A stretch of DNA of 64,000 bases, from NCBI RefSeq assembly GCF_029203305.1, contig NC_089461.1:1-64000 (forward strand), in the 5' to 3' direction. The notes below the pieces were generated by a model that did not search any database, was not told the origin of the DNA, and was given only the letters and a program-made list of their open reading frames with translations. This DNA is from Yamadazyma tenuis. Lineage: Eukaryota > Ascomycota > Pichiomycetes > Serinales > Debaryomycetaceae. Each line of letters begins with the position of its first letter. The stretch's first letter is position 1. The translations under genes were made by a program, and so were the position numbers. This document shows, one piece after another, positions 1-10,853 of the stretch.

Positions 1-1328
1 TGACCCATACACCCACCGAAGTTCTGACCCATACACCCATCGAAGTTCTGACCCATACACCCACCGAAGTTCTGACCCATACACCCACCGAAGTTCTGAC
101 CCATACACCCACCGAAGTTCTGACCCATACACCCACCGAAGTTCTGACCCATACACCCACCGAAGTTCTGACCCATACACCCACCGAAGTTCTGACCCAT
201 ACACCCACCGAAGTTCTGACCCATACACCCACCGAAGTTCTGACCCATACACCCACCGAAGTTCTGACCCATACACCCACCGAAGTTCTGACCCATACAC
301 CCACCGAAGTTCTGACCCATACACCCACCGAAGTTCTGACCCATACACCCACCGAAGTTCTGACCCATACACCCACCGAAGTTCTGACCCATACACCCAC
401 CGAAGTTCTGACCCATACACCCACCGAAGTTCTGACCCATACACCCACCGAAGTTCTGACCCATACACCCACCGAAGTTCTGACCCATACACCCACCGAA
501 GTTCTGACCCATACACCCACCGAAGTTCTGACCCATACACCCACCGAAGTTCTGACCCATACACCCACCGAAGTTCTGACCCATACACCCACCGAAGTTC
601 TGACCCATACACCCACCGAAGTTCTGACCCATACACCCACCGAAGTTCTGACCCATACACCCACCGAAGTTCTGACCCATACACCCACCGAAGTTCTGAC
701 CCATACACCCACCGAAGTTCTGACCCATACACCCACCGAAGTTCTGACCCATACACCCACCGAAGTTCTGACCCATACACCCACCGAAGTTCTGACCCAT
801 ACACCCACCGAAGTTCTGACCCATACACCCACCGAAGTTCTGACCCATACACCCACCGAAGTTCTGACCCATACACCCACCGAAGTTCTGACCCATACAC
901 CCACCGAAGTTCTGACCCATACACCCACCGAAGTTCTGACCCATACACCCACCGAAGTTCTGACCCATACACCCACCGAAGTTCTGACCCATACACCCAC
1001 CGAAGTTCTGACCCATACACCCACCGAAGTTCTGACCCATACACCCACCGAAGTTCTGACCCATACACCCACCGAAGTTCTGACCCATACACCCACCGAA
1101 GTTCTGACCCATACACCCACCGAAGTTCTGACCCATACACCCACCGAAGTTCTGACCCATACACCCACCGAAGTTCTGACCCATACACCCACCGAAGTTC
1201 TGACCCATACACCCACCGAAGTTCTGACCCATACACCCACCGAAGTTCTGACCCATACACCCACCGAAGTTCTGACCCATACACCCACCGAAGTTCTGAC
1301 CCATACACCCACCGAAGTTCTGACCCAT
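1..1328. repeat. Telomeric tandem repeat, 24-bp unit, about 55 copies
   Basis: Perfectly phased 24-bp units run from the first base to 1320, followed by an 8-bp partial copy (tgacccat) before unique sequence. The + strand is the C-rich strand at a left end, the orientation expected of a real telomere. On the G-rich strand the unit contains AACTTC and GGGTGTATGGGTC. This resembles the conserved GGTGT / GGATG core and AACTTC block of the long Candida and Kluyveromyces telomere repeats (from memory). All copies look identical except copy 2 (25-48), which has T for C at position 40. The array therefore marks the physical chromosome end. Confidence 0.95.
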
Positions 1329-1359
1329 TTGATCATTGTTGAGATTTATTATCAAAGCT

Positions 1360-1565
1360 GAACAGGGAATGCCAATTCATTGGAAGGGGGTATCGCCTAA
1401 AATTACCCTGTATTATAGATAAAGTACCTCCACCGCTTCCACATGCCGTAAACCAAGAAAACTGAGAACATATAGATATTTATCCTGTATGTGCCTAAGA
1501 ATAATACTTTAATTGGAATATCTCCGGTAGTTCTTGTAACTCTGAGCGATCACATAAAAATCTGA
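1360..1565 (+). repeat. Subtelomeric module A, copy 1
   Basis: This segment aligns in the same orientation with 16105-16320. Shared landmarks include ccgtaaaccaagaaaa, atcctgtatgtgcctaag and ctttaattggaa. It lies just inside the telomere. The two copies differ by many substitutions and small indels, so this is an old duplication. I see no gene in it. Confidence 0.7.
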
Positions 1566-1639
1566 TGGAAGCCAAAGAGAAATATGCGCATAAATATGAC
1601 TGCACACAAGGAAGGCAAGGGGGCAAACCTGTTTTAGAA

Positions 1640-2000
1640 CCATACCCTTTGGAAGTTGCTGCATGCAAGTCTTATACGCAGAATACCATGGGCGAGAATG
1701 TGCACCCATCTTCTGGGTGATAGAGTTTACTAATCTTTAATTAAGTAATTTGAAATCTTTTAAGAAATTTCTCTTCAATTTGCAAATTCTACCAATTACA
1801 TTCAAATGGTCTTAAATAAACATATGCTAGAAATTCTTCAATACATTCCGATAAATACCCAAAATATGATACAACAACACTTGGCCTGACAAGCACAACA
1901 ATGAAACCAACCTCAACCACAATTTGATGCTCAAATTGTGGTTGATTGTCTTGGTTATTTGAGTTCGTGTGTGGATAAAATAGGTTTCAAGAGTTGGATT
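1640..2000 (+). repeat. Subtelomeric module B, copy 1
   Basis: Homologous in the same orientation to 10205-10565 and, in shortened form, to 16360-16570. Landmarks are ggaagttgctgc, atttctcttcaatt, cttaaata and ataaatacccaaaatatg. The module sits on the 3' side of each adhesin gene. Short open frames in it on either strand are not conserved between copies, so I do not call a gene. Confidence 0.75.
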
Positions 2001-2159
2001 TCGCACGTACAAAGGTTTTCGCTCAATTAAGAATTTGTAATAGGTAGTTTTGCACCAAATATGCAACGCGGTGGTGCGCATGAAGTTTCTTGTATATTTT
2101 TCGCAGCCGAAGCTTAATGAGGCTTGTCGCAACAAATCTAGACCGTCATTATATACAGT

Positions 2160-2480
2160 TCAGTTGGTTACCGCTACAGGAGCTTTTACGATTAATTTTC
2201 ATCCTTACAGGAGGAATTTAATGCTTGGTGATTCACTACCTCTTTAGGGTAACTCTTTATAGAGGGGGGACATGCACATAGCCATTAACCTCTTTGAGAA
2301 TCTGCCGAGCTGATCCCAAGTACTCAAAGAGGTAATATCATTTCTCGCACTTAATATATACTTACCTTACATAACTTTTTATCTAAAACTCGAATAATAT
2401 TTTATGGTTATGCCACTTCTCGTCCGCAAAGTCTGACGAAAAGACTGAGACAAGAGGATCCCTTCTACCCCTATTTTTCA
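2160..2480 (+). repeat. Subtelomeric module C, copy 1; rest of 2000-3285 has nothing recognised
   Basis: Aligns with 7110-7390 and more weakly with 20225-20360. Landmarks are gattcacta, gccattaacctc, tactcaaagaggtaatatca and gcaaagtctgac. In the other two copies this module lies 5' of an adhesin gene. Here it lies between module B and the 3' end of adhesin 1, so the terminal unit is rearranged or truncated. From about 2480 to 3285 I see no gene, RNA or repeat. Confidence 0.65.
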
Positions 2481-3284
2481 CTAGTCATAATTCGCCCGAG
2501 TGAATTCTTATCCAAAGCTACAGAAATTGGTTAATCTAATCAAACTTCAGAGATGCTCAGCTCCCATTCCAGCCACAAAACTTATTATTCAAATTGGAGA
2601 AGCGCTTGAATACGTTTTGTTGAACCCAAAGCTCAAAGAGATGTTATATTTCAGGCCTAGAGGTTCGATATTTTTGTTGTAATTGTCTAAAGTAGAAGAA
2701 AACATTCAAATTATCCTGGCCAGCCCGCTAAAACCTTACGCAGAACAACCAGAAAAAGCACATCAGTTTCTATGATGGCAAGAGGAGAACCCTGCAATAT
2801 AATTCTGTTCAGGTTCCGATAAACCCGGTTCTTGTCTCAAGATTGAAACCAGGCACTATGGTGCTGTGTGCAAGTAAAGCCGGATGAGCTTATGGAAAAT
2901 ACACACTATACTATAGAGAATTCCCTTAAGTACTTGGAAAACAGGCTTGAGATGCAAGTAAAGTAATTATCAACCAAATAATTTACCATCTTATTCATCT
3001 TTTGTTGAGCGGTTATCGTGCTATTTTGAAAGTGTGCGTGCAGATTTGATTCTTGCACGACAGACCACATAATTCTTCTGATCCTAAAACCATATCTCTC
3101 TTCGTACTAAAGCCATGTAAACAGTCTACTTTCCTGCACGTTTATTTTGAAACTGTCGCCTTTTAATGTGTTAATTTTGACCGCCAATATATGAAAAATC
3201 CTGTGTGAAAATCTAACGTTCGAACTAGACATTTGATAGTCTCACTACAAAGTTCCATTACTTAAACCACAAAGACGTTTATTG

Positions 3285-3403
3285 ATATAGTACCAAGTAT
3301 TGGTAAGCGAAATAACTAGACAAAGAGAAATTATAATAACCAAACATTCATAAACAATCACGTTTCTCATGTATAAATCATATCCAGGTTCCATTGGATT
3401 GAT
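3285..3403 (-). repeat. Conserved 3' flank of adhesin 1
   Basis: The sequence just downstream of the stop codon (containing aagtattggtaagcgaaa, aattataataaccaaaca and aatcacgtttctcat) recurs at 10735-10853 and 16735-16856 beside the other two adhesins. It recurs inverted at 22186-22290 beside the adhesin remnant. It probably contains the 3' UTR and polyadenylation signals, and it shows the genes were duplicated with their flanks. Confidence 0.75.
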
Positions 3404-6178
3404 TCAAAATGATATCCACAAAAGAGCGGATAACACAGCCAAGAATGTGTATGTGTTTTTTGAACCCATGGCCTCGTACGTGGAGACTTCTTGTGGTGAG
3501 GATTCTGAGCCATTACCAGCTGAAGCCACTTCAGCAGCCGCTCCAGAACCATTCCCTTTAGCACCAGTTGGAGCAACGGTTTCAGTAGGGTTAGCAGTCA
3601 CGGCAGCAGCGACAGTGAACGTGGTATAGATTATGACTGTAGTATCTCCAGCAGCATTGGTGCATGGCTCGGTAACCACAACACTGGACACCAAAGAGTA
3701 TGGGATGTTACAGACAACGGTCTTCTTACCATCATCACCAGTTGTTGTGGTGGTTGAAGGTTCCTTGCAAGTACATGGCAAGATAATGGTGGTAACATCT
3801 TTTTCGATGACAACTGGTTCAGGAGTTTCAACGACTACGGTTGGTTTACCGTCAGGTCCAGTTGTGGTGTAGGTTGAAGTGAATGAACCAGTCCAAGGAG
3901 TTGTTATGTGTGCTTCTGGAGTCTCGACAACCACCGTTGGTTCACCATCTGTGCCTGTGGTAGTGTATGTCGTAGTGAAGGTTCCAGTCCAAGGGATAGT
4001 AGTGTGTGATTCTGGATTTTCAACCACGACTGTCACGTCACCATCTGGACCTGTGGTAGTGTAAGTTGAGGTGAAAGAGCCAGTCCAATGAGTGGAAGTG
4101 GTGAAGACAGTAGCTGGAGTTTCAACAACCTCGGTTGGATTACCATCGGTTCCAGTGGTGGTGTAAGTCGAAGTGAAGGTTCCGGTCCAAGGGATAGTGG
4201 TGTGTACTTCTGGAGTTTCTTTAACAATAGTTGGGTTACCATCGGTTCCAGTTGTAGTGTAAAAGGATGTGGTAGAGCCAGTCCATGGAGTGGTAACAGT
4301 TGGGACAGGAGTTTCTTTGACAATAGTTGGGTTACCATCGGTTCCAGTGGTGGTGTAAGTCGAAGTGAAGGTTCCGGTCCAAGGGATAGTGGTGTGTACT
4401 TCTGGAGTTTCTTTAACAATAGTTGGGTTACCATCGGTTCCAGTTGTAGTGTAAAAGGATGTGGTAGATCCAGTCCATGGAGTGGTAACAGTTGGGACAG
4501 GAGTTTCTTTGACAATAGTTGGGTTACCATCGGTTCCAGTTGTAGTGTAAAAGGATGTGGTAGATCCAGTCCATGGAGTGGTAACAGTTGGGACAGGAGT
4601 TTCTTTGACAATAGTTGGGTTACCATCGGTTCCAGTTGTAGTGTAAAAGGATGTGGTAGATCCAGTCCATGGAGTGGTAACAGTGACAGCACTTTCTGAA
4701 GATGGTACTGTTGTAGATGGAACGCTTGAAGATGGCACTTGACTAGAAGGAACGCTTGAAGATGGTACTGTGGACGAAGGAGTACTCGAAGATGATATTG
4801 GAGTACTTGAATTTGTCCAGTGAAACGACAGGCTTGATAACGAAGTGCTGGTAAGTGGTGTACTTGTTGGTGTGGGAGTGGTTGTTATTATAACGATAGT
4901 TATAGGATCACTTGGATTGGGAGGCGTTTCAGTATAGGTTGTACCGACGGTTCCATAACTAGTAGTGGTTGTCCTTGATTCTGGAGTCTTAATGTCAACA
5001 GTTACGGGATCACTTGGGTTGGATGGGTAGATGGTAGTGGTGGTAATACCTGTGCCTGTCCATGGTTCAGTAGTGGTCGTTGTAGTTTCAGGAGACAAGA
5101 TGACAAAGGTAATAGGATCACTTGGGTTGGATGGGTAGATGGTAGTAGTGGAAGGTTCTGTGCCTGTCCACACCTCAGTAGTGGTGGTGGTAGATTCTGG
5201 AGTCTTGATGTCAACAGTTACGGGATCACTTGGGTTGGATGGGTAGATGGTAGTAATGGTAGTTTCTGTGCCTGTCCATGGTTCAGTAGTGGTCGTTGTA
5301 GTTTCAGGAGTCAAGACGGTAATAGTCACGGGATCACTTAGGTTGGACGGGTAGATGGTAATAGTAGTAGGTACCGAACCTGTCCATACATCAGTAGTGG
5401 TAGTTGTAGATTCTGGTATTTCTTTCGTAACAGTAACATCACCATCTGATCCTGTTACTGTGAAATACTCAGTATCTGTTCCAGTCCATATATTAGTGGT
5501 GGTGGTGGTTGTACATAATTCCAGTTCCGTCTCATTGGTATAATACCAAGGCAAGTCAGTTGTATGATTGTTTCCATCAGGATATGTCACAGTAAGTCGT
5601 AAGCTAGCTGTATCGATTCCGGCTTGGTAGTAAATAATCTTCACCGGGTAATAGTCACCCCCAACAAGACGAACCTTTGTCACCGTGGTATCAACTCCTT
5701 TAGAACCTTCCAGAGCATAAATAGACCCATTTACCTGGAGATTACTGGAGCTTGAACAACAGTTAAGAGTATCTGTAACTCCACCAATGGCCAAAGATGC
5801 TTGATTGTCAGCAAGCGTAAATTGAAAAGTGTAAGTGCCTGTTTCAGGGGCACGAAAGTACCCAGAGAGCCTCAAGCCAAACTCATCTACCGGTGTACTT
5901 CGGCCATAAACATCTCTGTATTCTCCATCCAGGATTTTTGTCATATAAAAAGTAATATCTGACACTCCATAAGCTGTATAGTCAGGGGTCATAGCATCTA
6001 TTGTGCTCAAATAAGCAGAGGAAAGGTTGAGTGTCTCAACATCATCAAAGTAATCAACCACAAGTCCACTTTCTGTGGATGAAGGAGAGCATCCTGTTAT
6101 TCCGAGAACAAGCGGAGTGACAAAAGACAAAAATGTTATTGATTTTAAAATCATCTTACGTTTTTCGGCCAAATGCAA
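3404..6178 (-). CDS. GPI-anchored flocculin/Epa-like adhesin 1 with PA14-type ligand domain
   Basis: Predicted cell-wall adhesin of 924 residues. A hydrophobic signal peptide (about 9-30) suggests the true start may be Met9 (6154), since the first eight residues are charged. A PA14/Flo-type lectin domain (about 35-215) shows GLRLSGYF, TGTYTFQF, a Cys-Cys pair, GDYYPVKI and VTYPDG. The position of the calcium-binding D-cis-D pair of Flo/Epa lectins reads Asp124-Asn125. Then come four 36-aa TTTTTEPWTG / YPSNPSDP repeats, a Ser/Thr/Pro linker, a run of 32-aa TTPWTGS / TGTDGNPT repeats, a Cys-bearing stalk (ILPCTC) and a C-terminal GPI signal (GSKNTYTFLAVLSALLWISF). Function is inferred from architecture. 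The ligand is unknown. Transcribed toward the telomere, so subject to possible telomere-position silencing. Confidence 0.88.
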   Translation of the reverse strand: MHLAEKRKMILKSITFLSFVTPLVLGITGCSPSSTESGLVVDYFDDVETLNLSSAYLSTIDAMTPDYTAYGVSDITFYMTKILDGEYRDVYGRSTPVDEFGLRLSGYFRAPETGTYTFQFTLADNQASLAIGGVTDTLNCCSSSSNLQVNGSIYALEGSKGVDTTVTKVRLVGGDYYPVKIIYYQAGIDTASLRLTVTYPDGNNHTTDLPWYYTNETELELCTTTTTTNIWTGTDTEYFTVTGSDGDVTVTKEIPESTTTTTDVWTGSVPTTITIYPSNLSDPVTITVLTPETTTTTTEPWTGTETTITTIYPSNPSDPVTVDIKTPESTTTTTEVWTGTEPSTTTIYPSNPSDPITFVILSPETTTTTTEPWTGTGITTTTIYPSNPSDPVTVDIKTPESRTTTTSYGTVGTTYTETPPNPSDPITIVIITTTPTPTSTPLTSTSLSSLSFHWTNSSTPISSSSTPSSTVPSSSVPSSQVPSSSVPSTTVPSSESAVTVTTPWTGSTTSFYTTTGTDGNPTIVKETPVPTVTTPWTGSTTSFYTTTGTDGNPTIVKETPVPTVTTPWTGSTTSFYTTTGTDGNPTIVKETPEVHTTIPWTGTFTSTYTTTGTDGNPTIVKETPVPTVTTPWTGSTTSFYTTTGTDGNPTIVKETPEVHTTIPWTGTFTSTYTTTGTDGNPTEVVETPATVFTTSTHWTGSFTSTYTTTGPDGDVTVVVENPESHTTIPWTGTFTTTYTTTGTDGEPTVVVETPEAHITTPWTGSFTSTYTTTGPDGKPTVVVETPEPVVIEKDVTTIILPCTCKEPSTTTTTGDDGKKTVVCNIPYSLVSSVVVTEPCTNAAGDTTVIIYTTFTVAAAVTANPTETVAPTGAKGNGSGAAAEVASAGNGSESSPQEVSTYEAMGSKNTYTFLAVLSALLWISF
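4220..4690 (-). repeat. 96-bp coding tandem repeats in adhesin 1
   Basis: The phrase caatagttgggttaccatcg recurs at about 96-bp spacing (about 4226, 4322, 4418, 4514, 4610), each copy encoding 32 residues of the stalk. Two sub-variants alternate: TTPWTGSTTSFY and TTIPWTGTFTSTY. Differences are small and clustered, as expected from recent slippage or unequal exchange. Copy number is likely to vary between strains. Confidence 0.85.
4990..5430 (-). repeat. 108-bp coding repeats in adhesin 1 (diverged, 4 copies)
   Basis: Four 36-residue units (TTTTTxxWTGxxxTxxxYPSNPSDP followed by a variable V/I-rich stretch). They alternate between endings IKTPES and xLTPET/ILSPET. Unlike the homogeneous array in adhesin 2, these copies differ from each other at many positions, so this gene has not been homogenised recently. 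Confidence 0.8.
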
Positions 6179-6479
6179 AAGTAGAAGCCATTTTATATGC
6201 CTAAGTTGAAGTTCTTATATCCAACAACAACCACTGCAAGTGTTTCATTGGTGTTACTTAATTAGGACTTCACGAAAATGAACTTTCAAGGACCCTTGAT
6301 GTTCTCAAAAGGAACATCATAATCAACGAAAAGCGGTTTAATAAAGCTCCTTTTCAGGAGCACCACAATAAGCCGTACAATGAACAGTAGAGGATGCGAG
6401 CAAGGAAAGAAAGTTTATTCAGATGTTTAAAAATTAGGATTACCCGAAAGATTGGAAGTATTTCCTGGAATCACCTTTC

Positions 6480-7290
6480 TTCTTAGCAGTATTTCTAAAA
6501 ATGTAGTTTTTTACTTTGGAAGATATGCTTAATTAAATGTTTAACAGAAAAATAAAACCTTATTAATGAGGTGAAACTGCCCCACTCCTCGAATAGTAGA
6601 GAAGTTAACCTAGGGGAGACGAGTTTTACTACAAAGAGAGGCTTGTTTTTCTTCTTATTAGATATCTAGCCAAAAACGGCCATCGTTTTAAAATATGAGG
6701 TGAAGGAGAATCTGCAGGTTGATAAAGGCTTCTCCGTCGTCAGAAGGAAGTACCTTTCTCACCCAAAGCAGTAACTTTCTTTTCTTTGAAGGCATGTTCA
6801 ATCAAAAAAGGGATTTACATTCTCCAACAATATGGGGGGTTTGCCTTTTTCTCACTTAAAGTGTGCATTAACCGTAAAGGGTGATATTTAAATGCCGCAG
6901 GGTCTAGGAGTACAACTCAAAACGTCTACAGATTTCCGTTTGAACCACAGTGGGTTTAACAGATAACCAGCTGACCGGACCATTTAGGCAATTGGATAAT
7001 AGAAATTGTTGGCCGCCCGAAGACAGACATGACCTGATAACCACAGTGCTGAATTAAGATGATTTTCAGTCTATTGTTAACGAGAAAAATATTCCAGCAT
7101 ATGAAGTCCTTTTCACCCTTAAGGGGGAATTCTAGTTGATTCACTACTCTTTGGAGGCAACATTTCACAGATAGTGTCATGTACTCAGCCATTTGCCTCA
7201 TTGGGAATCTTTTGAGCTGGTCCTAAGCACTCAAAGAGGTAATATCATCATGCCTAATTAACATCATTTCTCGTATCTGCATATCTGACT
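6480..7290 (+). repeat. Conserved 5' flank of adhesin 1 (module F plus C, copy 1)
   Basis: The divergent intergenic region between adhesin 1 and the mannosyltransferase aligns with 19610-20360 upstream of adhesin 3. Shared landmarks are gagttttactaca/cagttttactaca, ttatataa-like A/T runs, aaaacgtcta, accatttagg and ttggataata. It presumably carries the promoter of the adhesin and was duplicated with it. No convincing gene lies in 6179-7530. Confidence 0.7.
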
Positions 7291-7530
7291 TCCAAACGCT
7301 AATGAGATTTTATGGTTATGATACTCCTTATCTGCAAAGTCTGACGGAAAAACAGGGACCAGAAGACCCCTTTTGTCGCATTACATCCCCCTTTCCGAAC
7401 ACATCCCAATTGCCTCTTACCGCTCCACTCACAGTTACACCTGACACGTTTATAGCTCAAAGTGATTATGTTCCTTATTTATAAATGGTCTCCCGGCGTT
7501 TTGTCAACACTTATCAAGATATAGGGTGAT

Positions 7531-9870
7531 TTGTCTCATATTATGGGGAAACTATTCAACATTAGTCACAATCGAAGGTTTTTTTTCTACGGATTCATCG
7601 TCTTTTGGATAGTTTCAGCTGGTATCTGGATCTATGACTACACTTTGAATGATTCTAGTGAGTCGGGCACGTCCATTTACCACCTGGAACTGACTCCAAA
7701 TGCAGGGTTGTCTAGTCCTCTGAGGGTCAACAAAATCGATGTGTTTGAAGATTGTGCCATCAAGAAGTTAGTGCAAACGTTGGGAATCGAGGATACTAGA
7801 AGTATTGATAGCCATTCGAGTGTGTATGACCAAATGTTGGAGAAGCATGCATTATCAGACATTCTAACAAACCTCGATTTCACTGAGAGATGCAACTTGT
7901 ACTTTAAGAACCTATTTGTGCGAGACCACAACTGGTTTGTGGATCCCAATGAAGACTTCCCTCTTGAACATCGTGATACATTTGACTTACAGCTGTTCGA
8001 AAAAGAGAATTCCAAAAAAATAAGGTACAAATATGCCCAAATGTCAAACTTAGAATACGACAAGATCAATTTCGACGACGAGAAAGTCCGCAAAGACGTG
8101 AAACGACTTGCTGAAGAAGAGTTCAATGAGTTCTGGGAACGAACCATGAAGACAGAACAGAAGATTGTAGACTACTTGTCCCATTTACGGATTTTCAACA
8201 AGTGCTATGTCACCAGTGATAATAGGTACATCATGAACAAAGCCAATGAATTGATAGAAAAAGTGGCTGACAACATAGATCACACTGAGTTCAAGGCCAA
8301 CGATGATGAACTGTTAATCAACGATCTGGGTTTCAAATCCTGTAGTGAGTTGGAAAGCAGAATCTATAAATGGGTGTCTCATTCTTATCCTATTTATGAA
8401 CGGTGGACTGGTGAAATATTTCTATCTCCTCCAGATCTAGGTGAATTTGTTCATTATCCTGAGGTGTTCAAGGCCACAAACTCCAAGTTCAAGGGGTCCA
8501 CCAAGGACTTCTCCAAATCCACCTTCGCTGAGAATGGGCCATGCTTCTTCAACAAATTCAAAAATCTGTTGAATGGAAAGGGTATTGTACTATCGATCGG
8601 AGACAAACATGTTGATGATACTGTGAGATTCATTCACCTATTAAGAGCGTTGAGCAACCACTATCCAATCCAAATCGTCTACTATGACTCGCTCAGTGAT
8701 GAGACCAAAGCAAGAATAGTCGCCGCTGCTAGAGACAAAATGATAGATTTACCAGAAAGCTTCCACAAAGTTTCCAAGAATTTCCCTTCCGACTACTTCC
8801 ACATCAAAGATGGTGGAATGCCCAAGCAAGAAGTGTGGTTTGTAAAGACGTACAACACCATTCATGACAACTTCAAAGAAAAGTTCAAGATGTTTGCCAA
8901 TAAGTTCCTAGCAACGTTGTTCAATTCATTTGAGGAATTCATTTTAGTTGATGCTGATACAGTGTTGTTGCAGAATCCATCCGAGTTTTTCGACTTGAAG
9001 GATTACAAAACCACCGGGGCCTACTTCTTCAAGGATAGAGCTGCTCATGCATTCAGGCCACCAGGTGATACTAAATTCTTTCAGAAGATAACCCCTTCAA
9101 TTTTAGACAACTTGATGTTTGATATTCCCGTCATCACCCAGAAGACTCTTGGATTAGAGTTCTTTGATGGAATGGGTCATTTCATGGAAAGCGGAGTGGT
9201 GTTGATCAATAGACACTTACACTTCAACTCCATCTTAACAATGCTCCAATTGAACTTCTTTAAGCCGGTTACCTCCAGAGTCCATGGAGACAAAGAGATA
9301 TTCTGGTTGGGATTCGCCGCCAGTGGTGATGAAGACTATCACTTCAACAAGAATTTTGCTGCATCAATCGGGACTCTTACTTCCCCGGAGGAAAGATTGA
9401 CCAGCGAAGGAAACCTCAAGAAATCTCAGGAACTCTGTTCGCCACATTCAGGACACCTTGATGAAAATGGAAAGTTATTGTGGTTTAACTCGGGTTTCAA
9501 GTTCTGTGGGAAAAGCGAACTTGTTAATTTTGAAGCCGAAATCAAGAAACACGACCATTTTAAATTTTTAAAAGATGCTGAATCCATGCGAGAGTATTAT
9601 GAAAGCTCTCTAAAACTTAGAAACGCAGTTATTCCTCCCTTCAATATAAAATCGGAAATAAGGGCAGGGAACAGTGTTGAAGAGCCAGTAGAAGGCTGGC
9701 ACATGGAACGTGGATATTGTCACAGTTATTTATGGTGTGCATACTCTTCGATAGGTGGACTCACCTCTGACGGACAAGATAACACTCAAGTGGGACAAGT
9801 GTTCGAGTTCGATCAGGACTCAATAGACTTGTATTCTTACTTGGGTGATATTTGGGTTGGGAATGAGTGA
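7531..9870 (+). CDS. MNN1-family alpha-1,3-mannosyltransferase (GT71), type II Golgi protein
   Basis: Predicted 779-residue Golgi enzyme of the Mnn1/Mnt3 family, which adds terminal alpha-1,3-mannose to N- and O-linked mannans from GDP-mannose. A short basic cytosolic tail is followed by one membrane anchor (about residues 17-34) and a lumenal catalytic region. The metal-binding DxD motif is D474-A-D476 in ILVDADTVLL. Later family blocks are visible: AYFFKDRAAH, FMESGVVLINR and GDKEIFWLGFA. The C-terminal YCHSYLWCAYSSIGG block is also present. Length fits the family. Two in-frame Met codons (1 and 5) could start it. It lies head-to-head with adhesin 1, and a remnant of the same gene lies beside adhesin 2. 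CTG-group yeasts have several MNN1 paralogues, so I give no symbol. Confidence 0.88.
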   Translation: MSHIMGKLFNISHNRRFFFYGFIVFWIVSAGIWIYDYTLNDSSESGTSIYHLELTPNAGLSSPLRVNKIDVFEDCAIKKLVQTLGIEDTRSIDSHSSVYDQMLEKHALSDILTNLDFTERCNLYFKNLFVRDHNWFVDPNEDFPLEHRDTFDLQLFEKENSKKIRYKYAQMSNLEYDKINFDDEKVRKDVKRLAEEEFNEFWERTMKTEQKIVDYLSHLRIFNKCYVTSDNRYIMNKANELIEKVADNIDHTEFKANDDELLINDLGFKSCSELESRIYKWVSHSYPIYERWTGEIFLSPPDLGEFVHYPEVFKATNSKFKGSTKDFSKSTFAENGPCFFNKFKNLLNGKGIVLSIGDKHVDDTVRFIHLLRALSNHYPIQIVYYDSLSDETKARIVAAARDKMIDLPESFHKVSKNFPSDYFHIKDGGMPKQEVWFVKTYNTIHDNFKEKFKMFANKFLATLFNSFEEFILVDADTVLLQNPSEFFDLKDYKTTGAYFFKDRAAHAFRPPGDTKFFQKITPSILDNLMFDIPVITQKTLGLEFFDGMGHFMESGVVLINRHLHFNSILTMLQLNFFKPVTSRVHGDKEIFWLGFAASGDEDYHFNKNFAASIGTLTSPEERLTSEGNLKKSQELCSPHSGHLDENGKLLWFNSGFKFCGKSELVNFEAEIKKHDHFKFLKDAESMREYYESSLKLRNAVIPPFNIKSEIRAGNSVEEPVEGWHMERGYCHSYLWCAYSSIGGLTSDGQDNTQVGQVFEFDQDSIDLYSYLGDIWVGNE

Positions 9871-10204
9871 TTATAGTACAGACGCTCATAGTGTTTTGTT
9901 TATGCGCTGGCAAACCTCCAAGTCATACGTCACCTGTGATACAACATTTTCCGAAGGTTTCGCTAGAACCCTGTTCTAAGAAAGTTTCATGGTGTAACTA
10001 TCCTGTTTTGGGTGGTCCCTGAAAGATAGGGTTAGATCAATGGTATACACAAATGAAAATAAACATACTCAATAGTAAATCTCGGAGAAATCGAAATTAT
10101 CTGAGTAAAATTCTCTTAATTTGTTTGACACATTAGGGGTAATAGTTCCAACATGGGTTTGCACACACGTCTTCCTTGTGTGCATTCAGACTTATATTTT
10201 GGAA

Positions 10205-10853
10205 CCATACTCTTTGGAAGTTGCTGCATGCAAATATTATACGCAGAATACCATGTGCTAGAATGTGCATCCATCTTTGAGTGAAGAGTTTACCTATCAT
10301 TAATTAGGCAATTTGAAATCTCTTAAAATATTTCTCTTCAATTCGCAAATTCTGCCAATTGTATTCAAATGGTCTTAAATATACACACGTTAGAAATTCT
10401 TCAATACATTCTGATAAATACCCAAAATATGATACATCAATACTTGGCCTGACAAGGACAACAATGAAACTAACCTCAACCGCAAACCGTAGCTTGACTA
10501 TCAAACGTTCATTGATTGCCTTGGTGCTATTTCACTTCGTGTGCGGATAAAATAGATATCAAGAATGAGATCTACGAGGGTTTTCGCTCGCTGCCAAATA
10601 ATCGGCATCTCGATACCTCCTCAAGTTCATTGTGATAGGGTTTGTGCTGGTAAAAACTCTGCTTCTTCCATAAGTAACCTTTAAGTAAGAGGAATTAAGG
10701 TTAATCTTCAATTTCATGTAGGGGAAAGTATATTAATACTGTATCAAGTATTGGTAAGCGAAAGAACTAGACGAAGAGAAATTATAATAACCAAACATGC
10801 ATAAACAATCACGTTTCTCATGCATAAATCACACCAGGTTCCATTGGATAGAT
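10205..10853 (+). repeat. Subtelomeric module B copy 2 and 3' flank of adhesin 2
   Basis: 10205-10565 matches module B (1640-2000). 10565-10853 is nearly identical to 16560-16856, including gccaaataatcggca, ctcgatacctcctcaagttc and tctgcttcttccataagtaa. From 9871 to about 10140, after the mannosyltransferase, I see nothing recognisable. Confidence 0.8.

Noticed and set aside
1..1328. The 24-bp array as a coding minisatellite or CRISPR-like array
   Set aside because: No spacers, no flanking coding frame, and its position, strand bias and core match a telomere.
1827..2135. 102-codon minus-strand frame in module B
   Set aside because: Stops and indels break it in the homologous copies at 10205 and 16360.
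4033..4692. 219-codon minus-strand frame with Leu/Pro repeats
   Set aside because: Alternative frame of the same strand within adhesin 1. The main frame has a signal peptide, lectin domain and GPI tail.
4088..4699. 203-codon plus-strand open frame full of Ser/Gly/Trp repeats
   Set aside because: It is the antisense of the adhesin 1 repeat array. A repeat unit divisible by three keeps other frames open for the whole array.
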